Shown one piece after another: positions 43,140-51,918 of a DNA stretch of 64,000 bases (positions are counted from its first letter, which is position 1; each line of letters opens with the position of its first letter). The notes below the pieces were generated by a model. It had not been told where the DNA came from, searched no databases, and saw nothing but the letters and a program-made list of their open reading frames with translations. The stretch spans positions 2,418,001 to 2,482,000 of the forward strand of contig NZ_CP108487.1 in assembly GCF_036226525.1 (NCBI RefSeq). The letters are read 5' to 3'. Source of the stretch: Kribbella sp. NBC_01245. GTDB lineage: Bacteria > Actinomycetota > Actinomycetes > Propionibacteriales > Kribbellaceae. The position numbers and the translations under genes were made by a program.

Positions 43140-44582
43140 TCAGCCGGTGGAGCCCAGTCGGCGCACTGCCTCAGCGAAGGCGTCCCCACGGGCTCCGTAG
43201 TTGGCGAACATGTCCCATGACGCACAACCGGGAGCGAGCAGCACGGTATCGCCCGCCTGCGCGAGCTTCGCCGCCTCCGTCACCACCTGTGCCATCGCCC
43301 CAGTGTCCGTTGACTCGACGACTATCACCGGGACATCGGGCGCGTGTCGGCCAAGTGCGTCGGCGATCACCTGGCGGTCCTGCCCGATCAGGACGACACC
43401 GCGGAGACGCAGTTTCGCCGCCTCCACCAGTTCGTCGAAGCTCGCGCCCTTGGCCTGCCCCCCGGCGATCCAGACGACATGCTCGTACGCCAGCAGGGAT
43501 GCCTGCGCGGCATGGGGATTCGTCGCCTTCGAGTCATCGACGTACGTCACGCCCTCGACATCGGCGACGTGCGCGATCCGGTGCTTGTCCAGCTGGAACG
43601 CCCGCAGGCCATCGCGAACCGCCGTCGCCGGTACGCCGAAGGCGCGCGCCAACGCGGCTGCCGCGAGGGCGTTCGCCACGTTGTGCGGGGCCGGCGGATT
43701 GACGTCCTTCAACGCGGCGAGCTCGAGCGCCGAGGACGCGCGCTGCTCGACGAAGGCCCGGTCGACGAGCAGGTCGTCCACCATGCCGACCATCGAGATC
43801 GCCGGGGTGCCCAGGGTGAAACCGACGGCGCGGCAACCCTCGATCACGTCGGCGTTCTGGACCAGTTCTTCGGTTGCCTCATCCGCGACGTTGTAGATGC
43901 ACGCGACCTGGCAGTTCTCGTAGATCCGGCCCTTGTCGGCGGCGTACGCGTCCATCGACCCGTGCCAGTCGACGTGATCCGGCGCGAGGTTCAGTACGAC
44001 GGCGGAGTGCGCCGACATCGACGACGTGTAGTGCAGCTGGTACGACGAGAGCTCGACCGCGATCACGTCGTACGGCTCGGGGTCCATCACGACCTCGAGC
44101 AGCGGCAGTCCGACGTTGCCCGCGGCAACGGCACGACGGCCGGCCGCGGTCAGGATCGACGTCAGCATCTGCACGGTCGTGGTCTTGCCGTTCGTGCCCG
44201 TGACGCACAACCAGGGCGCCGCGTTGGCCGGATCGCGCAGGCGCCAGGCCAGCTCGATCTCGCTCCAGATCGGCACACCGCGCTCGGCGGCCTGGACCAG
44301 CAGGGGTGTGTTCGGCGACCACCCGGGCGAGGTGATGACGATATCGACCTCGTCCGGCAGGGTCGTCGTACTGCCCTCGCCGAGTTTGATCGTGGCGCCG
44401 AGTGTTTCCAGCACCTGGGCCTGCTCGCGCAGCGCCTCGGTATCGCGGTCGTCGAGCGCGATCACGTGCTCGGCGCCGACCTGCAGCAGCGAGTCAACGC
44501 ATGCATACCCGGCCGTGCCGAACCCCCCGACGACGAACCGGGTCGTCGCCCACCCGTCATCGGTCCTGGTTTCGAGACTCAT
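43140..44582 (-). CDS. murD: UDP-MurNAc-L-alanine-D-glutamate ligase MurD
   Basis: MurD adds D-glutamate. The 480-residue protein starts at ATG 44582, which overlaps the mraY stop as ATGA. It has the ATP-binding [18 protein letters not shown], the Asn/His block [40 protein letters not shown] in the C-terminal domain, and [20 protein letters not shown] near the end. A longer frame to 44597 is only an extension into mraY. Confidence 0.96.
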   Translation of the reverse strand: MSLETRTDDGWATTRFVVGGFGTAGYACVDSLLQVGAEHVIALDDRDTEALREQAQVLETLGATIKLGEGSTTTLPDEVDIVITSPGWSPNTPLLVQAAERGVPIWSEIELAWRLRDPANAAPWLCVTGTNGKTTTVQMLTSILTAAGRRAVAAGNVGLPLLEVVMDPEPYDVIAVELSSYQLHYTSSMSAHSAVVLNLAPDHVDWHGSMDAYAADKGRIYENCQVACIYNVADEATEELVQNADVIEGCRAVGFTLGTPAISMVGMVDDLLVDRAFVEQRASSALELAALKDVNPPAPHNVANALAAAALARAFGVPATAVRDGLRAFQLDKHRIAHVADVEGVTYVDDSKATNPHAAQASLLAYEHVVWIAGGQAKGASFDELVEAAKLRLRGVVLIGQDRQVIADALGRHAPDVPVIVVESTDTGAMAQVVTEAAKLAQAGDTVLLAPGCASWDMFANYGARGDAFAEAVRRLGSTG

Positions 44583-45643
44583 CCGCCGGCCACCCATTCC
44601 GCGTAGAACAATCCGAGTCCGGTCGCCACACAGAGCCCGGAGATGATCCAGAACCGGATCACGATCGTCACTTCAGCCCAGCCGAGCAGCTCGAAGTGAT
44701 GTTGCAGTGGTGCCATCCGGAACAAGCGTTTGCCCTTGGTCGCCTTGAAGAAGCCGACCTGCAGGATCACCGAGGCGGTGATGATGACGAACAAGCCGCC
44801 CAGCAGCAGGAGCAGCAGCTCGGTCCGGGTCATGATGCCGAGACCGGCCAGCGCACCACCGAGGGAGAGCGAACCGGTGTCGCCCATGAAGATCTTGGCC
44901 GGCGACGCGTTCCACCAGAGGAAGCCGAAACACGCGCCGGTCAACGCGGCCGCGACGACTGCGAGGTCTAGCGGATCTCGCACCTCGTAACACTTGGCGC
45001 CGGGTGCGACCACGCAGCTCTGGTTGAACTGCCAGATGCCGACCAGGGTGTACGCGCCGAACACCATCATCGAGGCGCCCGTTGCCAACCCGTCGAGGCC
45101 GTCGGTCAGGTTGACGGCATTGGACATACCGGCGATCAGCAGCAGCACCCAGATCACCAGCAGCGCGGCGGACAGGTGCAGCCAGTTGATATCGCGGATG
45201 AACGAGATGAACGGTGAGGCCGGTCTCTGCCCGCGATCGTCCGGATACTGCAGCGCGAGCAGGGCGAACGTGCCCGCGACGAGGGTCTGCCCGGCCAGTT
45301 TCGCCTTGCTGCGAAGCCCGAGGCTGCGCTGGCGGAAGATCTTGATGAAGTCGTCGAGGAACCCGACCGCGCCGAGGCCGGCGAACAGGAAGAGCACCAG
45401 TAGCGCCGAGGCCGATGGGGCCCGCATGGTGGCGAGCTTGGCCAGGAAGTACCCGACCAGGGTGGCGACGATGATGACGGTGCCGCCCATGGTCGGCGTA
45501 CCGCGTTTGGTGTGGTGACTCGTCGGGCCGTCGTCGCGGATCAGCTGGCCGTAACCGCGTCTGGCCAGCAGCGCGATCGCGAGCCGGGTGCCGAGCAGCG
45601 TGACGATCAGGGCGATGCCGCCTGCGACCAGGATCGCCCTCAC
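44579..45643 (-). CDS. mraY: Phospho-N-acetylmuramoyl-pentapeptide-transferase MraY
   Basis: MraY transfers phospho-MurNAc-pentapeptide to undecaprenyl phosphate, making lipid I. The 354-residue protein has about ten membrane helices. Key blocks are [19 protein letters not shown] at the first cytoplasmic loop, [16 protein letters not shown] with the Asp pair, [15 protein letters not shown] and [20 protein letters not shown], with the HHF motif in [12 protein letters not shown] near the end. Both start and stop overlap neighbours by four bases. Confidence 0.96.
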   Translation of the reverse strand: MRAILVAGGIALIVTLLGTRLAIALLARRGYGQLIRDDGPTSHHTKRGTPTMGGTVIIVATLVGYFLAKLATMRAPSASALLVLFLFAGLGAVGFLDDFIKIFRQRSLGLRSKAKLAGQTLVAGTFALLALQYPDDRGQRPASPFISFIRDINWLHLSAALLVIWVLLLIAGMSNAVNLTDGLDGLATGASMMVFGAYTLVGIWQFNQSCVVAPGAKCYEVRDPLDLAVVAAALTGACFGFLWWNASPAKIFMGDTGSLSLGGALAGLGIMTRTELLLLLLGGLFVIITASVILQVGFFKATKGKRLFRMAPLQHHFELLGWAEVTIVIRFWIISGLCVATGLGLFYAEWVAGG

Positions 45644-47040
45644 GCCGTTTCACCGTCCTTGATCAGTGCCTCGGCGAGATGCTCGAAGGCGAGGGCGTGC
45701 GAGGCCTTCACCAGCACGACGTCACCCGGCGCCAGCTCGGCGCGCAGGATGGCCAGCGCCGCATCGATGTCCTCGGCGTAGACCGATTCATTGCCCCACG
45801 ACCCTTCCAGGTTGGCGCCGAGGTGGATCGGCCGCGCCCCCTCGGTGACCGCGATCAGCCGGTTGATGTCCAGCCGTACCGCCAGTCTGCCGATACCGTC
45901 GTGCAGCTCCGTGGACGCCGCGCCGAGGGACAGCATCTCGCCCAGCACCGCCCAGGTCCGCGCTCCCCGGCTGCGACCGATGGCCGCGAGGGCCTTCAGC
46001 GCGGCCCGGACGGACTCGGGGTTGGCGTTGTACGCGTCGTTGATGATCGTGACGCCGTCCGGCCGCTCAGTGACCTCCATACGCCACTTCGAGCCGGCTG
46101 TGGCCGCGTTGAGCCCGTCGGCGACCTGCTGCGGGTCCAGCCCGGCCGCGTGGGCCGCCGCCGCTGCCGCGAGCGCGTTCGGTACGTAGTGCTCACCGAT
46201 CTGCTGCAGCTGTACGGCGTACTGCTCGCCTCCCAGATGCAACGTGAAGCCCGCGCGGGCCTGGTCGTCCAGCACGATGTCGGTCGCTCGCACGTCGGCG
46301 TTCTCGTTTTGACTGAACGTCACGACTTTGGCCTTCGTACGGTCGGCCATCGCGGCCACGCGCGGGTCGTCGGCGTTCAGGATCGCCGTACCGTCCTCGG
46401 GCAAGGCCTCGACCATTTCGCCCTTGCCGAGCGCGATGTTGTCCTGGCTGCCGCCGAACTGCTCGATATGCGAGGTGCCGACGTTCAGCACGATGCCGAT
46501 CTTCGGCGGGGTGATGCCGGCCAGGTACGCGATATCGCCGATCTGGGCCGCGCCCATCTCCGCCACCAGGTACCGGGTGTTCTCGTCGGCCTGCAGCGCG
46601 GTGAGTGGATGCCCGAGCTCGTTGTTGAACGAACCCTCCGGCGCGATCGTCGGCCCGTACGGCGTGAGCAGCTGGGCGATCATGTCCTTCGTACTGGTCT
46701 TGCCCTGCGAACCGGTCAGCCCGATGACCAGGCAGCCCGGCAACTTGCTCATCACGTACTTGGCGACGAGTCCAAGCGCTATTTGCGGGTTCTCGACGAC
46801 CAGGCACGGGCTGCCCTCGATCGCGCGTGACGTCAGACTTATCGCGACGCCTGCCTCGGTCGCCTTGCCGACGTACTCGTGACCGTCGACGTGCTCCCCC
46901 GGCAGCGCCACGAACACGCCACCCGGTGCGGCCTTGCGGGAGTCGATCACCACCGGGCCGTCGATCACGGCTGACGGGTCGGCACCGACCAGCTCACCCT
47001 TCACGATCGTGGCGATATCGCCACAGCTGACAGGGATCAC
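45640..47040 (-). CDS. murF: UDP-MurNAc-tripeptide-D-alanyl-D-alanine ligase MurF
   Basis: MurF adds the D-Ala-D-Ala dipeptide, the last cytoplasmic step of the pentapeptide. The 466-residue protein has the N-terminal substrate domain ([20 protein letters not shown]), the P-loop [42 protein letters not shown] and [20 protein letters not shown] in its C-terminal domain. It is flanked by murE and mraY with four-base overlaps. Confidence 0.96.
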   Translation of the reverse strand: MIPVSCGDIATIVKGELVGADPSAVIDGPVVIDSRKAAPGGVFVALPGEHVDGHEYVGKATEAGVAISLTSRAIEGSPCLVVENPQIALGLVAKYVMSKLPGCLVIGLTGSQGKTSTKDMIAQLLTPYGPTIAPEGSFNNELGHPLTALQADENTRYLVAEMGAAQIGDIAYLAGITPPKIGIVLNVGTSHIEQFGGSQDNIALGKGEMVEALPEDGTAILNADDPRVAAMADRTKAKVVTFSQNENADVRATDIVLDDQARAGFTLHLGGEQYAVQLQQIGEHYVPNALAAAAAAHAAGLDPQQVADGLNAATAGSKWRMEVTERPDGVTIINDAYNANPESVRAALKALAAIGRSRGARTWAVLGEMLSLGAASTELHDGIGRLAVRLDINRLIAVTEGARPIHLGANLEGSWGNESVYAEDIDAALAILRAELAPGDVVLVKASHALAFEHLAEALIKDGETA

Positions 47041-48575
47041 CGGGTCGCCTCCAACAGCTCACGCACGGTCTGACGGTCATCGAACGGGTGGATCACGCCG
47101 TTCACATCCTGGCCGGTCTCGTGGCCCTTGCCGAGTACGACGACGGTGTCACCGGGCCCGGCCAGCTCGATCGCGGCCGCGATGGCGTCACGGCGGTCGC
47201 CCACCTCGCGCAGATCCACGTCCGGTACGGCCTTTTTCGCTCCGGCGATCGCGGTGGCCCGGATCGCGGCCGGGTTTTCGCTGCGCGGGTTGTCGTCGGT
47301 CACGATCACCACGTCCGCCGCGCGGGCTGCGGCCGCACCCATCGCCGGACGCTTACCGGGATCGCGATCACCGCCACATCCGACCACGGCGATGACCCGG
47401 CCCTTGGTAGCGGTCCGCGCGGCCCGCAGCGCAAGCTCGACCGCATCCGGGGTGTGGGCGTAGTCCACGACCACCTTCACCCCGTCGGCCCGGCTGAAAG
47501 TCTCCATCCGTCCGGGGACGGCGGCTGTCGCCAAGCCCTTAGCGATCGCGTCGGCCGGTGCGTCGATCTGGCGCAACATGGCGACGGCCAGCAGCGCGTT
47601 CGCGACGTTGAACTCGCCCGGCAGGCCGATCTCGACCGTCAGGCGCTCGCCCGGACCCGTCATGTCGAGCACGGTGGTGCCGTGCTCGGAGCGATGGCGG
47701 CCCGTCACCTGCCAGTCGGCTTCCCGGCTGAGCGCAACTGTCACCAGCGGGAGATCGCGCTCGACCGTCAGCGCGGCGAGCCGTCGACCGTACTCATCGT
47801 CGATATTGACGACCGCCAGGTCACACCGCTCGGGCGTGAACAGCGCAGCCTTCGCGGCGAAGTACTCCTCGAACGTCTTGTGGAAGTCCAGATGGTCCTG
47901 CGTGAGATTGGTGAACCCGGCCACCGCGAATCGTGCGCCGTCGACCCGGCCCATGGCGAGGGCGTGGCTCGAGACCTCCATCGAGCACCACTCGACGTCA
48001 CGCTCGCGCATTACGGCGAACAACGCCTGCAGGTCGGTGGCCTCCGGCGTCGTACGGACGCTCTTCACGACCTCATCCCCAACACGGGTCTCGATCGTGC
48101 CGACCATCGCCGCGGGCCCGAGCCTCCGCAAGACCGAGTCAAGCAGGTACGACGTGGTGGTCTTCCCGTTCGTCCCGGTAACTCCGAGCAAGTGAAGCCC
48201 CTCGGTCGGCTCACCGTAGATCTTCGCGGCCGTGGCGCCGAGGACCTCGCGCGGGTTGTCGGTGACGAGGACTGGCAGGCCCGTCGCTTTGGCCCGCTCC
48301 GCGCCGGTGGGATCGGTGAGGATCGCGACCGCGCCGGCGTCCTTGGCCTGATTGGCGAAGGCGGCACCGTGCGTAATCGTGCCTGGTAATGCCGCGTAGA
48401 GGTCACCCGCCTTAACCGACCGCGAGTCCAGCGTCACCCCAGTAACGACCGTCCCCACCACATTGGCGGGAGTGGGCGCGTGAGCTATCGGCGCGAGCGT
48501 TTCGAGTGGAACCGGAACGACTGACCGAGGTCGCAAAGCGGCCACAGCGCCGCCCGCAGGGGTGGGAGAAGACAC
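47037..48575 (-). CDS. murE: UDP-MurNAc-tripeptide synthetase MurE (diaminopimelate-adding type)
   Basis: MurE adds the third residue of the peptide stem. The protein (512 residues from GTG 48575) has TGVTLDSRSVKAGDLYAALP, the P-loop [20 protein letters not shown] and the DNPR motif in TDDNPRSENPAAIRA, which marks diaminopimelate rather than lysine as substrate. I chose GTG 48575 (VSSPTPAGGA), with GGGGG upstream; a GTG at 48641 gives a doubtful extension. It is the first gene after a 3.3-kb insertion separating it from ftsI, so it needs a promoter of its own. Confidence 0.95.
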   Translation of the reverse strand: MSSPTPAGGAVAALRPRSVVPVPLETLAPIAHAPTPANVVGTVVTGVTLDSRSVKAGDLYAALPGTITHGAAFANQAKDAGAVAILTDPTGAERAKATGLPVLVTDNPREVLGATAAKIYGEPTEGLHLLGVTGTNGKTTTSYLLDSVLRRLGPAAMVGTIETRVGDEVVKSVRTTPEATDLQALFAVMRERDVEWCSMEVSSHALAMGRVDGARFAVAGFTNLTQDHLDFHKTFEEYFAAKAALFTPERCDLAVVNIDDEYGRRLAALTVERDLPLVTVALSREADWQVTGRHRSEHGTTVLDMTGPGERLTVEIGLPGEFNVANALLAVAMLRQIDAPADAIAKGLATAAVPGRMETFSRADGVKVVVDYAHTPDAVELALRAARTATKGRVIAVVGCGGDRDPGKRPAMGAAAARAADVVIVTDDNPRSENPAAIRATAIAGAKKAVPDVDLREVGDRRDAIAAAIELAGPGDTVVVLGKGHETGQDVNGVIHPFDDRQTVRELLEATR

Positions 48576-48657
48576 GGCCCCAGAGATTACCCCCTTTCCC
48601 ACCCGCCCCTTCACCTCCGGTCGCCCCTCCACCTCGATCACCTTCCGCCACTACTCC

Positions 48658-48843
48658 CGCTCGCCTTGTATCGCCACAGCTCCTGGCACCGCCGCCCCGC
48701 ACCCACTCGCCCTGCGTCACCACAACCGCTCGCCCTGCTCCGGCTGCATCCACTCGCGTTGTGTCGCCGCGTCCGTGCGCGTTACGTCGCCGCGTCCGTG
48801 CGCGTTGTGTGGTCGCGCCCACTCACGTTGTCCCACTGCATCT
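48658..48843. repeat. Degenerate 23-bp tandem repeat upstream of murE
   Basis: Eight units of about 23 bp, with consensus near actcgcgttgtgtcgccgcg plus tcc, run from 48658 to 48843. Two adjacent units contain gtcgccgcgtccgtgcgcgtt exactly. It lies about 80 bp upstream of the murE start codon, where the murE promoter is expected. Confidence 0.75.
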
Positions 48844-49233
48844 GCTTGACGTTCAGTGGACGCGTTTTGTTTGACCGAAGATCCGCTCGGTCGGGGTCGT
48901 GGAGTTCGACGAGCTCTCACTCGTGGGACTGGTGACCAGGTCAGCAATCGTTCGCGGCGGGTTTGACTGTGAGCGACACCTGGCGGACACGCTGCGGACC
49001 ACAATTCGCTGTCACGCCCAGAGGGTCACCTATGGGTCGTTGCGGTGGGGGCGAGTAAGAGCGTCGGGGACCGCGGCACGCGCTCCCGGAAGCGCCAGAG
49101 CTGGATCACCGCGACAGACCGTGTCGCGGGTGCGCTGACGCACGCCGCTCCAGCTACCGGTTCTCCCGACTGTGGGGATGTCGCTCTTCGCAACACCTCG
49201 CATCTGCGTGCTTGCCCAGCTGCCGCTCTGGCA
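48844..49233. other. Intergenic stretch with no supported gene
   Basis: About 390 bp between the tandem repeat and the small gene at 49234. Short frames exist on both strands but none has a convincing ribosome site or family pattern. A small hairpin gaccga/tcggtc lies near 48872-48891. I see nothing else. Confidence 0.5.
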
Positions 49234-49476
49234 TCACCGTCGCTTGGACCGCTCCTGCATGATCCGCTTCAGGTCTTCATACGCCTCGCTCGGCGTCATG
49301 CCTGCACCCATCTCTTGTGAGTGCTCGGCGTAGTAGCGGCCCGCCAAGAGGTCGCCTGCATCCCAGTCGATCGGGAGCGCGTCCGGATGGTTCGGGAACG
49401 CAAGCCAAGGTCCCGGCTCATACGTCCCCCCGTAACGAGCCGGAACGATCGTCACCGGCCAGATCTCTTCGCTCAC
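49234..49476 (-). CDS. Small hypothetical protein
   Basis: The product has 80 residues from GTG 49476, with GGTGGG upstream. It is acidic with many aromatic residues: SEEIWPVTIVPARYGGTYEP near the start, then LAFPNHPDALP and a C-terminal amphipathic helix with MTPSEAYEDLKRIMQERSKR. I associate this pattern with widespread small actinobacterial proteins of unknown function. The longer frame to 49707 runs through repeat B3 and is not credible. It lies in the insertion between ftsI and murE, in the direction of the cluster. Confidence 0.6.
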   Translation of the reverse strand: MSEEIWPVTIVPARYGGTYEPGPWLAFPNHPDALPIDWDAGDLLAGRYYAEHSQEMGAGMTPSEAYEDLKRIMQERSKRR

Positions 49477-49598
49477 CGCACCCACCGCTTTCCGTACACG
49501 TGACCATTCTGCTGCTCCTGCAACGGAAACGCACTCACCGTCAACTCGCCAGTGCGCGGCCCCTGGAGACCCCGACGAAAGCCCGGAGTTCGGTGGGC

Positions 49599-49734
49599 AC
49601 CCGTCCCCCTGAGTGGTCGCCATGGTCAGGCCGGAGCGGTCCGCGTCAAGGGCTTCATCGCCTAGCGGCGACGCTGACGCGCCCTTGACCCGGCCCGCTC
49701 CGGCCAAGTACGGCGGGCTATCAGGGGGACGGGT
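49599..49734. repeat. Nested inverted repeat, family B copy 3
   Basis: The outer stem is acccgtccccctga with tcagggggacgggt. The inner stem pairs ggccggagcg with cgctccggcc and gtcaaggg with cccttgac. The bases ccggagcg replace those of other copies in both arms. The same orientation as copy 1. Confidence 0.88.
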
Positions 49735-49813
49735 GAAGTCTGGCCGTTTGCTACACGCCTTGCCGCTCGCTACCGGTTTGCCGCGCAGGGATGCCGGCGG
49801 TGTCGCTTCCTAC

Positions 49814-49847
49814 CCGGACTGGACGTTTTCCGGCCGCGAAAACGTCC
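49814..49847. repeat. Inverted repeat, family F copy 2, interrupted by IS3
   Basis: The left arm is ccggactggacgttttc (49814-49830), the loop cggccgc, and the right arm gaaaacgtcc stops at 49847 where IS3 begins. On the other side of the IS, agtccgg (51155-51161, sharing one base with the IS end) would complete the right arm. Confidence 0.8.
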
Positions 49848-49914
49848 TGGGCTTGCCCCGATGAGTGGACACCTTCGCTAGCGGGATCGTTGATCTCCCG
49901 GGAAGGATGTCGTT

Positions 49915-50229
49915 ATGGGTAGACGCAGGATGTACACGCCGGAGTATCGTCGGGAGGCTGCCCGGCTGGTGATTGATTCGGGTCGGCCGATCGCTCAGGT
50001 GGCCCGTGAGCTTGGTCTGGGTGCGCAGATGCTTGGCCGTTGGGTCGCTGAAGAGCGGGGCGGTGATGGGACGGGCGAGACTGAGACCAGCAGTGCGGGG
50101 CCAAGCGCGCTGGACGTGAACGAGCGGGCCGAGCTGGCGCGGCTGCGCAAGGAGAACTCGGAGTTGAAGAAGGACCGGGAGTTCCTGAAAAAAGCAGCGG
50201 CCTTCTTCGCCTCCGACAAGAACCGGTAG
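49915..50229 (+). CDS. IS3-family transposase OrfA
   Basis: The protein has 104 residues. It begins with MYTPEYRREAARLVIDSGRP, a helix-turn-helix that binds the element ends, and then a leucine-zipper-like helix ERAELARLRKENSELKKDRE. It ends in FLKKAAAFFASDKNR. Near the end the run aaaaaag at 50188-50194 can support a -1 frameshift into the orfB frame, giving the fused OrfAB transposase. A ribosome site ggaagga precedes the start. Confidence 0.93.
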   Translation: MGRRRMYTPEYRREAARLVIDSGRPIAQVARELGLGAQMLGRWVAEERGGDGTGETETSSAGPSALDVNERAELARLRKENSELKKDREFLKKAAAFFASDKNR

Positions 50230-51125
50230 ATGCCTACCAGCTCATCGAGGCGCAGAAGGCCACCTTCCCCATCACCCGGATGTGTGCGTTGCTGAACGTG
50301 TCGAGGTCAGGGTTCTACGCCTGGCACCAGCGCGAACAGGCCGGTCCAGGGCCACGCGAGCAGCGCCGCGAACAGATCACGGCCCACGTCGTGCAGGCCC
50401 ATGCCGATTCCGACGGGGTCTACGGGGCACCACGGATCACCGCCGAACTCCGCGCAGCGCAGGTGACAGTGACGCGCAAAACCGTCGCGAAAACCATGGC
50501 GGCACTGGGATTGCAGGGCATCTCACCGCGCCCGTTCAAGATCACCACCATGCCCGACCACGACCCGGTCCCACACCCGGATCTGGTGAACCGGGTCTTC
50601 GATGCCGGCCGGCTGGACCGGGTCTGGATCTCCGACATCACCTACCTGCACACCCAGCAAGGCTGGCTCTACCTCGCGGTCGTGCGCGACGCCTGCTCAC
50701 GCCGGGCACTGGGCTGGGCCATCGAGAACCACCTGCACACCGACCTGGTCCAGGCCGCCCTGGCCATGGCCATCAAACAACGCGGCGGGCACCTACCGAA
50801 CCAGGTCGTGTTCCACGCCGACCGCGGCACCCAATACACCTCAACCCAGATCAGCAAGTTCGCCACCGCGAACAACCTGGCCTGCTCGGTCGGGCGCACC
50901 GGCGTCTGCTGGGACAACGCCATGGCCGAATCGTTCTTCGCGACCCTGAAAGTCGAGTTCTACTACCGCCACACCTGGACCACCCACACCCAGGCCAAAC
51001 AAGCCGTCAGCAGCTGGATCGAGCACGTCTACAACCGCCGCCGCCGACACTCCGCCCTCGCCATGACCAGCCCCATACAATTCGAACTCACACACCACCA
51101 CCCCACGGCCACCAAAGCCGCTTAA
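50187..51125 (+). CDS. IS3-family transposase OrfB (DDE integrase), reached by frameshift
   Basis: The frame is open from 50187, in the -1 frame relative to orfA, and the first ATG is at 50280. It begins VDAYQLIEAQKATFPITRMC, the usual start of OrfB. The integrase core has the three acidic residues in RVWISDITYLHTQQGWLYLA, VVFHADRGTQYTSTQI and CWDNAMAESFFATLKVEFYY. No good initiation codon exists between the orfA stop and 50280, so a frameshift fusion is probable. It is 281 residues if started at 50280. Confidence 0.92.
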   Translation, partial: EKSSGLLRLRQEPVDAYQLIEAQKATFPITRMCALLNVSRSGFYAWHQREQAGPGPREQRREQITAHVVQAHADSDGVYGAPRITAELRAAQVTVTRKTVAKTMAALGLQGISPRPFKITTMPDHDPVPHPDLVNRVFDAGRLDRVWISDITYLHTQQGWLYLAVVRDACSRRALGWAIENHLHTDLVQAALAMAIKQRGGHLPNQVVFHADRGTQYTSTQISKFATANNLACSVGRTGVCWDNAMAESFFATLKVEFYYRHTWTTHTQAKQAVSSWIEHVYNRRRRHSALAMTSPIQFELTHHHPTATKAA

Positions 51126-51245
51126 CCCGGTGTCCACCACCCGGGGGCAAGCCCAGTCCGGCCTGGTGGGGAAGCTGCGTATGCGGCCCTCGATGTGCGT
51201 CGAGTCGTGGATTGTGGCGCGGGTAAGCGCTTGTCCCCTGAAGTC

Positions 51246-51282
51246 CTGGGTTCCGGCACCGAATAAACAGCCCGGAACCCAG
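51246..51282. repeat. Inverted repeat, family E copy 2
   Basis: The stem ctgggttccgg with ccggaacccag is identical to copy 1, with a different 15-base loop. Downstream, aatctcagacgttaaccccc is the complement of the sequence next to copy 1. The stretch 51290-51442 that follows consists of degenerate direct repeats (gggttaaccc, gatcg, and atcgggatgcgcc types). Confidence 0.85.
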
Positions 51283-51442
51283 AATCTCAGACGTTAACCC
51301 CCAAGATCCCGGGTTAGCCCCTCCGATCACGGGTCTAACCCATCACCGTGGGGGTTAACCCCCGCGAATCGCGAGACGCCGACCAAATCGGGAGGCGCCC
51401 CTCCACATAGCGAAGCGCTGCCCCACATCGGGATGCGCCGCA

Positions 51443-51535
51443 CTTATTCCGGGGGTCGGCACCCGGAATGGGGGGTCGACCCTCCAAATCTGGCGAGTCC
51501 ACTCCCCATTCCGAGGGTCGACCCCCGGAATAGGG
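51443..51535. repeat. Inverted repeat, family D copy 2
   Basis: The arms ttattccgggggtcgg and cgacccccggaata pair, as do inner cggaatgggg and ccccattccg. It is an inverted copy of the 27.7-kb locus together with its neighbour E. No gene is present in 51126-51918. Confidence 0.85.
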
Positions 51536-51720
51536 AGTGCCGCTGGTACCGATGGGAGACGCGGGCGGGGTGGGCTGCGCTGGTGGGCGCATAAGGAGGC
51601 ACCTCGTGGGAGGGGTGCCCACAACACTCGCCATTTCGTGAGCGGAAGGCGCGTAGGAAATTCGTGAACGGGAGACGCGTAGCAAGTGGACGGGAGGCGT
51701 GTGGCAAACGGGCAGACCTC

Positions 51721-51857
51721 ACCCGTCCCCCTGATAGCCCGCTGCCTTTGGTGGACCCGGGTCGGGTCAAGGGCGCGTTAGCGTCGGCGGTAGCCGATGG
51801 AACCCTTGACGCGGCCCGGGTCCACCTGACAATTCGCAAGAACTCAGGGGGACGGGT
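51721..51857. repeat. Nested inverted repeat, family B copy 4
   Basis: The outer stem acccgtccccctga with tcagggggacgggt, and the inner stem tggacccggg with cccgggtcca plus gtcaaggg with cccttgac, are visible. Same orientation as copy 2. It ends 62 bp from the ftsI stop codon. Confidence 0.88.
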
Positions 51858-51918
51858 GCAACCAACACCACCCGCACAAAGACCCCACCGACTACCCCAA
51901 CCGACCACCGACTACCGA

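Larger units (their letters stand above)
49848..51155 (+). mobile_element. IS3-family insertion sequence
   Basis: The element is 1308 bp. The terminal inverted repeats read tgggcttgccccgatgagtg to gacacc on the left (49848-49873), with its near-complement at 51129-51155, ending in the typical TG...CA. The flanks gtcc at 49844-49847 and 51156-51159 could be a four-base target duplication. It contains orfA and orfB and appears intact. Confidence 0.9.

Noticed and set aside
48844..49233. Possible tRNA or small RNA upstream of the small gene at 49234
   Set aside because: No cloverleaf or T-loop consensus was found, and the short hairpin near 48872-48891 is too weak to support an RNA gene.
25365..51857. 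CRISPR array in the repeat-rich gaps
   Set aside because: The tandem units are contiguous and degenerate, with no unique spacers between identical repeats, and there are no cas genes nearby.
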